From assembly GCA_038316335.1 (NCBI GenBank), contig JBBQAM010000070.1:1-16559 (forward strand): a stretch of DNA of 16,559 nucleotides. Direction: 5' to 3'. Below the pieces are notes generated by a model. It made no database searches. It was not told the origin of the DNA and worked only from the letters and a program-made list of their open reading frames with translations. Positions 6,616 through 14,363 of the stretch are shown here, piece after piece. A program made the translations under genes and the position numbers. Source of the stretch: JALHST01 sp038316335. Lineage in GTDB: Bacteria > Bacteroidota > Bacteroidia > Flavobacteriales > Flavobacteriaceae. The stretch's first letter is position 1, and each line of letters starts with the position of its first letter.

Positions 6616-9030
6616 ATGATCTTAAACTATATCAAAACTTCGGTTCGCAACTTACTTCGCAGCAAGCTGTTCTCTTCAATCAATATTATTGGTCTTGCCA
6701 TCAGCATGTCGGTCGGGCTACTCTTGATCGCGTTCGTGTTAGATCTGCATTCGTACGACAAATTCAATCAGCTTGGCGATAGGGTCTATCGCATTACGAA
6801 CGTAGTGTCAGGTACTAGTGAACAAAGCGGCAAGTTTGCAACCACCTCCATAAAAACCGGGAAGCTTATCAGGGAGCAGGTGACCGGCATTGAGGAAGTC
6901 GCTATTTTACAGAATGACTTTTCGCAGAACGCACAGGTAGGAGAGCATGTTATTCCGATAAAGGGCTTCTGGGCAGAACCGTCGCTGTTCCGAATATTTA
7001 CGTTTCCCATATTGGAAGGAAATCCGGACACGGCCCTAATAGATCCGTACTCGATTGTGCTCACCGAAACTGCTGCAAAAAAACTTTTCGGTACCGAATC
7101 TGCACTCGGCAGGTCAATCCTATTTGATTCCTTGAATTACCAGGTGACCGGTGTCATTAAGGACATTCCCTTCTTTTCGCATATTCATTTCGAAGCGTTG
7201 GTCTCCTTCTCCACCGCTGAACAACTACATGAAGACGATAGTAGTTTTGAGGCATGGTCGAACATGTCGTCGAACTATGTGTACCTGCTTAAGCAGGACA
7301 AGGCCGATATAGCCTCGATTCAGTCTCAACTCGACGCCTTGGCAAACGCGGAAAATCGTGCGGATGAAAACACGAATATTCAACTAGGGCTTTTGCCTTT
7401 GTATAAAATCGTGGTTGGAGAAAATCTTATTTCCATGGGCCCCATGGGCCCTCACGTGTCCCCGGCGGTGCTCTGGATACTTGGCGGACTTGCCCTTGTC
7501 GTGATTTTGTCGGCCTGTTTCAACTATACCATTCTTACGATCGCCCGTGCCATGCGCCGCTTCAAGGAAATCGGACTTCGCAAGGCTATCGGAGCAGGAA
7601 AAAGTCAAGTACAATTGCAGTTCCTGACAGAGGCCATCTTGATTTCAATGACTGCACTTCTTCTATCGTTCTTTCTATTTATCGCATTGCGACCGTATCT
7701 GATAACTATGGCGCCAGAGATGCAGTATTTGGTGAAGCTTGAGCTTTCTCCCACTCTGGTAGTAGCCTTTCTTGTTTTTTCGATTATTGTCGGGGTTATC
7801 GCGGGTTTTATGCCTGCTCTCTTCTTTTCGAAAGTAAGCGCGATCAACGCCCTAAGGAATGTATCGTCGGTGATAGTTTTCAAACATGTACCTCTTAGAC
7901 GTGCCTTGGTAGTGATCCAATACACCTTAACACTCATCTTTATCTCGGCGACTGCCATCGGTTATGTGCAGTATAAAAACATCCTTGCTTTCGACTTGGG
8001 ATTCAATACAGAGAACGTCCTGAACATTGATATGCAGGGGAATAAACCGGTGGGGCTTCTAGAGGAACTGGGCAAGATGCCTGAGGTGACCGCACTTTCC
8101 CGTTCTATGATCGTCACCAGCATTGGGAATGCCTGGGGTGGCTTTATGAAATATCAAGATTCGCGGGACTCTGTCCTGGTCATGACCAATAATGTGGACG
8201 AAAATTATTTACCATTGCACAAATACGAACTCCTGGCAGGAGAAAATTTTATTGCACGGCCTACTACGGCCAATGCCGCCAACGAGTTGATCGTCAACGA
8301 GCAGGTCTTAAAACGATTAAATATTGGGAATGGTGATCCAGTGAAAGCAATCGGGGAGGAGATTACCTTCAGTAATTTTAAAGTGTCCGGACGCAAAATG
8401 ACCATTGTTGGCGTCATGAAAGACTTTCACTATGGCAAAGTACAGGACCTTATCCAGCCTGCAGCCTTCATGTTCTGGACACCTGAAGATAGGGCCATCA
8501 TCAATGTTAAAATAAAAAGCGACGATATGCCGGCGACCATGGCCAAGATCGCGTCCGCTTGGAAGAAGATCGATTCAGTCCATCCATTTGAGGCTAAATT
8601 CTATGACAAGGCCATCGAAGATGCATACAGTGAACTTTCCACCATGATCAAGATCATTGGTTTCCTTTCCTTTCTCGCTATTTCAATCGCCTCGATGGGT
8701 TTGTTCGGAATGGTGGCGTTCACCACAGAAACCAGGCTGAGGGAGATCAGCATCCGTAAAGTGTTGGGTGCAAGTTCTGGCAAACTTATTTATTTATTAA
8801 GTCGTGGTTTTCTTGCATTGCTTTCGATATCGGCACTCATAGCACTTCCCGTGACGTACCTTTTCTTCGAAAACGTGGTGCTCACGAGGTTTCCATATCA
8901 CACACCTGTTCATGGCTCCGAGTTGTTCGTCGGCTTGCTGGGGGTTTTGTTGATCGCATTCATTATGATCGGATCTCAGACGATCAAGGCGGCGAATTGT
9001 AATCCTGCCGAAGTACTGAAAGGAGAATAA
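6616..9030 (+). CDS. ABC transporter permease, MacB/FtsX family
   Basis: 804 residues in the duplicated layout common in Bacteroidota. A first membrane segment (about 20-42, IIGLAISMSVGLLLIAFVL) is followed by a periplasmic MacB-type core (about 45-280) and three membrane segments (about 284-309, 338-360, 381-402). The pattern then repeats: one segment (about 428-450), a second core (about 455-675) and three segments (about 676-703, 728-752, 768-790). The two cytoplasmic coupling motifs are visible: KEIGLRKAIGA (317-327) and REISIRKVLGA (709-719). The end, CNPAEVLKGE, is typical. Such proteins use ATP hydrolysed by a MacB-like partner for lipoprotein, peptide or drug traffic, but no ATPase gene is in the window, so the partner must lie elsewhere. 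AGGTAG (6607-6612) may serve as a weak ribosome site. GC is locally the highest in the window (40 of 60 bases at 7441-7500). Confidence 0.9.
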   Translation: MILNYIKTSVRNLLRSKLFSSINIIGLAISMSVGLLLIAFVLDLHSYDKFNQLGDRVYRITNVVSGTSEQSGKFATTSIKTGKLIREQVTGIEEVAILQNDFSQNAQVGEHVIPIKGFWAEPSLFRIFTFPILEGNPDTALIDPYSIVLTETAAKKLFGTESALGRSILFDSLNYQVTGVIKDIPFFSHIHFEALVSFSTAEQLHEDDSSFEAWSNMSSNYVYLLKQDKADIASIQSQLDALANAENRADENTNIQLGLLPLYKIVVGENLISMGPMGPHVSPAVLWILGGLALVVILSACFNYTILTIARAMRRFKEIGLRKAIGAGKSQVQLQFLTEAILISMTALLLSFFLFIALRPYLITMAPEMQYLVKLELSPTLVVAFLVFSIIVGVIAGFMPALFFSKVSAINALRNVSSVIVFKHVPLRRALVVIQYTLTLIFISATAIGYVQYKNILAFDLGFNTENVLNIDMQGNKPVGLLEELGKMPEVTALSRSMIVTSIGNAWGGFMKYQDSRDSVLVMTNNVDENYLPLHKYELLAGENFIARPTTANAANELIVNEQVLKRLNIGNGDPVKAIGEEITFSNFKVSGRKMTIVGVMKDFHYGKVQDLIQPAAFMFWTPEDRAIINVKIKSDDMPATMAKIASAWKKIDSVHPFEAKFYDKAIEDAYSELSTMIKIIGFLSFLAISIASMGLFGMVAFTTETRLREISIRKVLGASSGKLIYLLSRGFLALLSISALIALPVTYLFFENVVLTRFPYHTPVHGSELFVGLLGVLLIAFIMIGSQTIKAANCNPAEVLKGE

Positions 9031-9338
9031 AGATTACCAATAGGCGTTTTTCCTTGTCGTTTTACAATCGCAAACATCCCGATATGATGGCATACTGCAA
9101 GTCAGACCGTCATTCTTATATTTCATGATATGAATCGACACGAAAAGTGAATTTTACATGGGCATCACGGTGTTAATTGTTATATTTTCATGAGCCGACC
9201 CATTTAAAACTGGCATCTAAAATTGGCAAAAAAATCCAATTTTGGAATCAAAAAAAACATGAAATTAGCAACATCCTAAATAGGGGGCAGGTTGTATTCC
9301 TGAATTTTAAATACTAGAACACTTTATTTAATTCGAGC
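9031..9338 (+). other. 308-base spacer with an 11-bp inverted repeat
   Basis: No gene was seen. The main feature is an inverted repeat: 9216-9226 (TCTAAAATTGG) pairs with 9236-9246 (CCAATTTTGGA), with one G-T wobble and a nine-base A-rich loop. It sits about 92 bases before the lipoprotein start. No T-tract follows on either strand, so an ordinary intrinsic terminator is unlikely; an operator or a leader hairpin is possible. No exact TAnnTTTG promoter element was found here. Confidence 0.45.
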
Positions 9339-10676
9339 ATGAAAACTATAATCAAACACACTTACCTCTTTATTCTTTTTTTGTTGCTAGTTTTTGGGTC
9401 CTGCAAGCGAACATCTGAAGTAGCTAACCCGCAAGATCAAATTAGTACACCGAGCGCAAAACTAATTCCTTCCGAAAAATTCGTCTTTAACTCCTTTGTT
9501 GATTGCAATATGGCAACGGTATGGATCAAGGACACCTTTAGGATTTTCCCGGGCAAATATGGTGAGGATCCTTTATGGGGCGAAGCCCATGACCTTAAAT
9601 ACGCCAGTGGCACGTCGATCGATCAAACATTCGGGCGAAGTCCTGAGGAGTTTACTCAACCCAATATGCCTAAAAACGTGCCGCCTGGCGAGGAAGGTTT
9701 ACACGGGGCGGTCTGGTTTGAAACTGTTTATAAGGATACAGATGATAAAACCGAAAATACCCTATATGCTTTGTATCACAATGAAAATTACCCATCTACC
9801 TTACCATATGATTCCATAACGAAAAAAGGGTATTTGGAAGTGAATTGGCCACAAGGACTTCTCGGCCCAGATACAAAGACCGCGGTCTGCCGAATTGGTA
9901 TCATGAAGTCGGTCGACGGAGGAAAGAGCTGGGAAAACAAGGGCATTGTTTTGGAGGACCTCATGCCGCGGCTAATACTCAAACCACATAATACGGGTAT
10001 TAATTTTGCCGGGGGCGTTGGTGATCCCTCTGCAGTTGCCGATAGCGATTATCTCTATCTATTCTTTGGGGAATATGGGTATCCTGGGGAATACAATGCT
10101 GCATCGTATGACCCCGATCACGAATGGAGTGGTCAATGCATCAGCATGGCCCGTATTCCTTTGAACGAAATCAATGACCCTGTAGGCAAGGCCAGAAGAT
10201 GGGGCGGTACGGCTTTTGATGTCGGTCAGGACGGTATTGGAACTCCGATAAAAAGCATTCAGATTCCACGTGATGATGGTGGCGGGCCGACTTCGTCTCC
10301 TACGGCCAAGTACTTTTGGGGTCCGTCTGTAAGTTGGAACACCTATTTGAATTGTTGGGTAATGTTGATGGCCAAGGCAGAAGGCCCCTCTTGGAAAGGA
10401 AGCAGTATTTATATATCATTTAATAAAAACAAGGATTTGGGCGCAGCAGACAATTCTCAGGAATGGTCGAAGCCCGAATTGTTATTAGACAAACCGGGCC
10501 ACACGATCTGGTATCCATCACTGCAACCGTTCGCGAATGAAAATGATAAGGAGCATAAATATACGTCTGTGATGCTCGGTAAAAAGGCGCGATTGTTCTA
10601 CAAGGATATGCACGATGATAAGAGTCCGTATCTATCAGAATACATAATAGAATTTAGGGAGCGCGATAAAAATTGA
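9339..10676 (+). CDS. lipoprotein with predicted sialidase/GH43-like beta-propeller
   Basis: 445 residues. The signal peptide ends in lipobox VFGSC with Cys22 as the lipidated residue. The body reads like a five-bladed beta-propeller: an Asp-box of sialidase type at 191-198 (SVDGGKSW), a GH43-like strand GGVGDPSAV (225-233) followed by DYLYLFFGEYG, and a later blade with YFWGPSVSWNTYLNCWVMLM (325-344). These suggest a carbohydrate-binding or glycan-cleaving protein at the cell surface. Acidic candidates include Asp229 and Glu128, but I cannot assign a full catalytic triad. Only one clear Asp-box is visible, whereas sialidases usually have several. There is no SusC/SusD pair next to it, so it is not part of an obvious polysaccharide locus. 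The ATG at 9339 is chosen because it gives a compact signal peptide. Confidence 0.65.
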   Translation: MKTIIKHTYLFILFLLLVFGSCKRTSEVANPQDQISTPSAKLIPSEKFVFNSFVDCNMATVWIKDTFRIFPGKYGEDPLWGEAHDLKYASGTSIDQTFGRSPEEFTQPNMPKNVPPGEEGLHGAVWFETVYKDTDDKTENTLYALYHNENYPSTLPYDSITKKGYLEVNWPQGLLGPDTKTAVCRIGIMKSVDGGKSWENKGIVLEDLMPRLILKPHNTGINFAGGVGDPSAVADSDYLYLFFGEYGYPGEYNAASYDPDHEWSGQCISMARIPLNEINDPVGKARRWGGTAFDVGQDGIGTPIKSIQIPRDDGGGPTSSPTAKYFWGPSVSWNTYLNCWVMLMAKAEGPSWKGSSIYISFNKNKDLGAADNSQEWSKPELLLDKPGHTIWYPSLQPFANENDKEHKYTSVMLGKKARLFYKDMHDDKSPYLSEYIIEFRERDKN

Positions 10677-10910
10677 TGTTCAAATGATGCGACCGTTTTC
10701 TTGATCTTTTCACAGTTTCTGGAAATCGAGTATTTGGAAGGGAATTAAATGCCTACTATTTCCGGCATCTGCTTCTGGTCGGGGTTTCCTTTTAAACTTC
10801 GGAAAACACTATGAAATTGAACTACCGTTGCTATTTTGGTTTTTCAATTTTGTACTGAATGCCAGCATTTTAATGCAGTTCGGGTTTTATCGCGTGTAGT
10901 TTTACCATAT

Positions 10911-11600
10911 TCAATGCGGTTCCTTTATTTCCGTTTCTAAAATTGATGAATTCAAGCCTTTAAAAATTAACCAAAGAGGAAGTATGAGTTGAATGAGACC
11001 TATTGGAAGCAGCATATTCATACCAATGCTATGTCCAAAAATCGAAAATAGTATTTCAATAAACATTAGAATTACCGCAATTACCCCAATAATCGAGAGG
11101 ATTTTTGGAATTAACTTGGACACGTACAAGGTATAATACAAAATAAAAACCGGGAAACAAGAGATCAGCAGACTTAAGTAATGTGTCCACCAATGTTTTC
11201 TATAGACTAGATTTCCCAAAGTCCTTAAGACGTCAGAATTACCGGTTCCGGTTTTAATATATTCCCGGCTCAATTCCAAAATAGATAGCACGCTGCTATT
11301 GTCAATCGATATTGCAATAAAATTTAAGAGGCTAAATGCAAAATATAAAAATGCCAAAGTGATGCTTGATTTTTTAAAAATCGGAAACAATAGTATTGCG
11401 ATGCTAATGGAGAATATCCCACTTAAACTTAATAACAAGGTAGAGATGATGATTTCATTCGCATTTGCGGACGACGTTGTTAGAAAATCATCTGAAAAAA
11501 GTACAGGACCTTGCAGCCATTGATATACGATAATACCTGTAATAAATACGAGTAGAAACAATACGCCTACGCCCCGTCCAACTTTTTTATTTGATTTCAT
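10911..11600 (-). CDS. DUF4386-type integral membrane protein
   Basis: 229 residues from ATG 11600. The frame extends upstream to a TTG at 11657, but the extra 19 residues are polar and unlike the family, so the ATG is preferred. Several hydrophobic segments are visible, beginning with GVLFLLVFITGIIVYQWLQG and followed by about five more. The pattern QGPVLFSDDFL, then ISIAILLFPIFKK, and the segment with LGNLVYRKHW match the DUF4386 family, membrane proteins of unknown role. It converges on the propeller lipoprotein gene with a 234-base gap. The protein is rich in Ile, Leu and Ser, and its DNA is more AT-rich than the left half. No operon partner is certain, though it is the last gene of a long minus-strand series. 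Confidence 0.75.
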   Translation of the reverse strand: MKSNKKVGRGVGVLFLLVFITGIIVYQWLQGPVLFSDDFLTTSSANANEIIISTLLLSLSGIFSISIAILLFPIFKKSSITLAFLYFAFSLLNFIAISIDNSSVLSILELSREYIKTGTGNSDVLRTLGNLVYRKHWWTHYLSLLISCFPVFILYYTLYVSKLIPKILSIIGVIAVILMFIEILFSIFGHSIGMNMLLPIGLIQLILPLWLIFKGLNSSILETEIKEPH

Positions 11601-12168
11601 ATTTGTAGTTTTTGATTGATTGTGCCTGCGGCTTTTACACCTTAGAATGTTACACAAGCGTATGGATTTTCAAAGTGCCCATACCTATTGAATTCATTAT
11701 ACCTTTTCGTTTTCTATACGCTTTAAATCTTTTTTTGAGGAACGAATACGTAAAAATTCAATAAAGAAGCCGCAAAGAACTAGAAGGAATTTAATTCCCT
11801 TATAAATGATTCGCACAAAACTTGGCGGCAAACGATCAGTATGACTGCCCAAACGATGCTACTTATAATTTGAATCCTTGTTAAAATTTGATTTAGTTTT
11901 TTTCCATTTTCCTAAAATTTAAATTATTGATTATTAGTAATTCTAGGATAGTTCGCACCAGGTCATAAGAAAATATGAAAGGTACTACTTTTTTTATTTT
12001 GGTTTCTCGAAATTCGAGATGGTTGAACAGCTATGCAGTTGGGTTGGCACAAAGCCTGTAATCTGTATATCGGCTATCAGTATTCAGATCCATTTGGCAA
12101 AACCGTACCCCTAGGACAATACGGTCAAAAATTTATGGAGCCGTGTGTTTTTTCCCCTCAGTGGGTTG
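11601..12168 (-). other. 568-base AT-rich spacer with possible small frames and palindromes
   Basis: No recognised gene. The spacer holds GTATGG/CCATAC (11660-11665 with 11679-11684), a 15-base near-perfect palindrome TCTCGAAATTCGAGA (12005-12019), and ACCGTA/TACGGT (12102-12107 with 12120-12125). Two short frames with coding-like composition are listed separately. No clear promoter for the DUF4386 gene was found. Confidence 0.45.
11697..11852 (-). CDS. possible 51-residue membrane protein or gene remnant
   Basis: A frame from TTG 11852 to a TAA at 11697-11699 has plausible amino-acid composition: a short polar start, a hydrophobic stretch (GIKFLLVLCGFFIEFL, about 19-34), then a basic and acidic tail (RIRSSKKDLKRIENEKV). 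That would suit a one-pass small membrane protein with a cytoplasmic tail, or the end of a truncated membrane protein. There is no ATG, and an in-frame stop lies three codons before the TTG, so either the start is non-standard or the 5' part is lost. I do not recognise a family. It lies about 97 bases upstream of the DUF4386 start on the same strand. Confidence 0.22.
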   Translation of the reverse strand: MGSHTDRLPPSFVRIIYKGIKFLLVLCGFFIEFLRIRSSKKDLKRIENEKV

Positions 12169-12212
12169 TTATGCCCTTTTTCCCCTTTTCAATATTTTTA
12201 CAATACGGTTAA
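12033..12212 (+). CDS. possible 59-residue frame antisense to the serine hydrolase end
   Basis: From ATG 12033 the frame reads MQLGWHKACNLYIGYQYSDP and onward, rich in Gly, Tyr and Phe, and stops with TAA at 12210-12212. Its last 44 bases run antisense through the 3' end of the serine hydrolase gene. The aromatic, glycine-rich first half is unlike random AT-rich sequence, but no family is recognised. It may be the fragment of a lost gene or pure chance. An in-frame stop at 12024-12026 excludes upstream extension. Confidence 0.13.
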   Translation: MQLGWHKACNLYIGYQYSDPFGKTVPLGQYGQKFMEPCVFSPQWVVMPFFPFSIFLQYG

Positions 12213-13209
12213 TTATGATCTTCGATAAATTCCAGTCGTAACCGTCAAAATTGGTGGTATTAATAAATTGAACGACAATCGTGTCGATATCTTTATCGTA
12301 TTCTGCATAACTTTGATAGCCTGGAACCAGCCCTCCATGTTCATAGACATACATGGAGGAATAGATTTCCTGTTCCCCTTCATCAAACACCGAACCATCG
12401 TTCAAGGCCCTCAGGAATATGCCCACATCTTCGGCTGTCGCTATCATTGAACCATAATCTTCGCTCTTTAGATCGTCTTCATAACCAACGTAATACCCAC
12501 TCATGACATCGTCGATGTTCACATCATGGATCGAACCGAAGGTATTTTTTAGTCCAAGCCGGTTCAATATGTTCTCCTGAATAAATTGGAAATGGCCGTA
12601 CCCCACTACTTTTTCAATGAGTTTGGAAAGCAATAAATAATTCGTATTCGAATACTCATAGTCTTTATCGGGTTCAAAGTGAGCCGGTGAATCAAGGGCA
12701 TATTCAAGCGCTTCTTCATTGTTTTTCGGTGGATTTTCCCAAAAACCGGGATGATCGGTCAAATTGGGGATGCCGCTCCGATGCTGCACCATCATTCTTA
12801 CAGTGATTTTTTCTGCATTTTCAATTCTTCCCACAAGTTCCGGAAAGTAATCGGCGAGCGTTTTATCCAAAGATAATCGGTTGTCATGGGCTAATTTGGT
12901 AATAGCGACAGCGACATACAACTTGCTGATGCTGGCAATCTTGAATAAGGCGTGCGGGTCGGCAGGCAGTTTGTTTTTTCGGTCCTTCCAACCACCTGTA
13001 TAAAATGCTGGCGGCTTGCCCGCTTCATCCACATAAACGATCATCCCATCAAACCCGTACCCTATTGCTTCATCTACTTGTTCTTGGACCGTATCCGGTA
13101 AAGGTAAAATCCAAGCCTTTACCAAAATCCAAGGGACGAAGTACAAGGAGCCTATGTTTGCCATTATAAATACGATTCTAAGTATTCGTTTTATTTGTTT
13201 TTTTTTCAT
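12169..13209 (-). CDS. membrane-anchored serine hydrolase, beta-lactamase class C fold
   Basis: 346 residues. One N-terminal hydrophobic segment (about 10-34) behind a run of basic residues suggests an uncleaved anchor with the domain outside the cytoplasm. The penicillin-binding-protein/beta-lactamase superfamily motifs are present: Ser93-Ile-Ser-Lys96 (nucleophile and base), Tyr186-Ser187-Asn188, and His291-Gly292-Gly293 where true class C enzymes have KTG. The replacement by HGG is usual in esterases, D-aminopeptidases and related peptidases (COG1680), so this is unlikely to be a resistance beta-lactamase. The natural substrate is unknown. A promoter-like element lies about 50 bases before the ATG. 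The upstream NAD(P)-binding gene ends 75 bases away, so the gene could be read from its own promoter or by read-through. Confidence 0.85.
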   Translation of the reverse strand: MKKKQIKRILRIVFIMANIGSLYFVPWILVKAWILPLPDTVQEQVDEAIGYGFDGMIVYVDEAGKPPAFYTGGWKDRKNKLPADPHALFKIASISKLYVAVAITKLAHDNRLSLDKTLADYFPELVGRIENAEKITVRMMVQHRSGIPNLTDHPGFWENPPKNNEEALEYALDSPAHFEPDKDYEYSNTNYLLLSKLIEKVVGYGHFQFIQENILNRLGLKNTFGSIHDVNIDDVMSGYYVGYEDDLKSEDYGSMIATAEDVGIFLRALNDGSVFDEGEQEIYSSMYVYEHGGLVPGYQSYAEYDKDIDTIVVQFINTTNFDGYDWNLSKIIINRIVKILKRGKRA

Positions 13210-13258
13210 TTTATTCTATTTTTTCTCAACGCTGCACTTATATTAAATTGCTTATAGC

Positions 13259-13266
13259 CAAAGTTA
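13259..13266 (-). promoter_or_regulatory. candidate -7 element for the serine hydrolase gene
   Basis: Read on the minus strand the site is TAACTTTG, an exact match to TAnnTTTG. It would start transcription near 13252, giving a leader of about 43 bases. No clear TTG/TTTG is seen at the expected -33 distance, so support is partial. Confidence 0.3.
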
Positions 13267-13284
13267 AACGAGGTGTATTTATTT

Positions 13285-14031
13285 TTAATTGACAGATGAT
13301 CTATTGCAGATTACAGGCATTTGTCCTTTCCACCTATTCCATATATCACTATCGCTGATTAAATTCGCCATAAAGTGTCCAACATTAATACGACTGGTTT
13401 TACCTGCATTAAAAATGGCGCTTTTTGTAGGCGAAGGATGTATTTCGTAATCCGATACTTCGTCTTCGTTAATTAAACCGTCCGGGCGAACGGCAACCCA
13501 TTCGATGAATAGGTTATTTTGACCAATTTGCCTTCTTAGGTAATCAGCAGCTTTTTCATTATCAACATGGGGAGGTAAAAGTAAGCGTAGCAATCTGATA
13601 ACGCATTTCTGGGCGAACGAAATGGGTTCGCTCAAGTCGCGATTGCGGTTGCCTGTCGTATTCATTAGAACATACTTTATTTTTTGCTCTGGCTTGTTCG
13701 CTTCTATCGCATCGCACAATCTACTTGTGGCATCCGTCACTAATCTTCTTGGTTGTCCGTAAATTCCCTTCCAGGTTAGATTATGACCCAGGCAGGATGC
13801 AATGGCGTCACAACCACGAACATAATCGATCATTTCTTCGTCGCTCAACGCTAAAATGCTTGCAGCGATTATTTCTAACTTTTGATTATCCTTCCATGAT
13901 TTGGGTAGTTTTTCTGGGGACCTTACTACTACCTTGACATTATGTCCTTGACTTAGTAGTTCTTCTACGAACTGTCTTCCGGTTGCACCGCTCGCGCCTA
14001 CTACTAAAATTGTCATTTGATTTTTATTCAT
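13285..14031 (-). CDS. NAD(P)-binding reductase-like protein (atypical SDR, NAD(P)H-binding family)
   Basis: 248 residues. The dinucleotide-binding loop is clear: VVGASGATGRQF with Gly12, Gly15 and Gly18 after the first beta-strand. Arg37 at the end of the second strand (VKVVVRSPEKL) suggests preference for NADP(H). Further Rossmann strands are seen at CDAIASCLG (74-82), KYVLMNTTG (119-127) and WVAVRPDGL (178-186). The YxxxK pair of classical dehydrogenases is not evident, so it belongs with atypical members such as the NAD(P)H-binding/NmrA-like group, which reduce flavins or quinones or act as redox sensors. The start at 14031 is preferred over the ATG at 14016 because it overlaps the stop of the preceding GIY-YIG-like gene by 8 nt, a usual sign of translational coupling. 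Confidence 0.82.
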   Translation of the reverse strand: MNKNQMTILVVGASGATGRQFVEELLSQGHNVKVVVRSPEKLPKSWKDNQKLEIIAASILALSDEEMIDYVRGCDAIASCLGHNLTWKGIYGQPRRLVTDATSRLCDAIEANKPEQKIKYVLMNTTGNRNRDLSEPISFAQKCVIRLLRLLLPPHVDNEKAADYLRRQIGQNNLFIEWVAVRPDGLINEDEVSDYEIHPSPTKSAIFNAGKTSRINVGHFMANLISDSDIWNRWKGQMPVICNRSSVN

Positions 14032-14362
14032 AAGAATTTTTAATTTTAAGTTCTTCGATTACCATCTCTTGAAGATATTTTAATTCTTTATTGTAGTTCG
14101 TTTGGTCTTCTTCATTTGGTCTTAATTCCGATAACACTTCGAAAACAAAATTTGCTTCTCCAAATTCATTCCAGTCTTTTTGTAAATTTCTATTTCTATG
14201 GTTTCCAAATTTAAGTTCCATTTTATGTCGATTCCATTTAGATTCCATATCAATATTATGGTCAATAATTACTTTATTATTACTAATATTTTTTATTTGA
14301 AAAACCCCCATTGGAATTTTCATTTGCTTATAGGCTTCCTTAAGTTCTTTTTTAGTTTTCAT
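14024..14362 (-). CDS. GIY-YIG-like family protein, signature residues altered
   Basis: 112 residues from ATG 14362; the frame also reaches a TTG at 14371, but that lies inside the preceding gene's stop region. The overall pattern, KKELKEAYKQMKIPMGVFQI then KWNRHKMELKFGNHRNRNLQ, KDWNEFGEANFVFEVLSE and a C-terminal EEL, resembles a flavobacterial group annotated as GIY-YIG nuclease family. The signature is changed: GIY is Gly19-Val20-Phe21, and the YIG position reads Val31-Ile-Ile-Asp34, so both defining tyrosines are missing. Arg45 and His46 could stand for the conserved Arg/His and Asn71 for the late Asn. Nuclease activity is therefore doubtful. It begins one base after the SnoaL-like gene's stop and overlaps the NAD(P)-binding gene. 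The DNA is very AT-rich (13 G or C in 60 at 14221-14280). Confidence 0.68.
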   Translation of the reverse strand: MKTKKELKEAYKQMKIPMGVFQIKNISNNKVIIDHNIDMESKWNRHKMELKFGNHRNRNLQKDWNEFGEANFVFEVLSELRPNEEDQTNYNKELKYLQEMVIEELKIKNSYE

Positions 14363-14363
14363 A

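Noticed and set aside
10814..10850. AAATTGAA/TTCAATTT repeat between the propeller gene and the DUF4386 gene, as a two-way terminator
   Set aside because: The arms are all weak A/T pairs with a 21-base loop and little T-tract; chance is likely in AT-rich sequence.
11601..11657. N-terminal extension of the DUF4386 protein from a TTG start
   Set aside because: The added 19 residues are polar, Cys- and Arg-containing and unlike the family; the ATG at 11600 gives a normal N-terminus.
12169..13209. Antibiotic-resistance beta-lactamase
   Set aside because: The third motif is HGG in place of KTG and the protein has a membrane anchor, as in COG1680 esterase/peptidase-like proteins.
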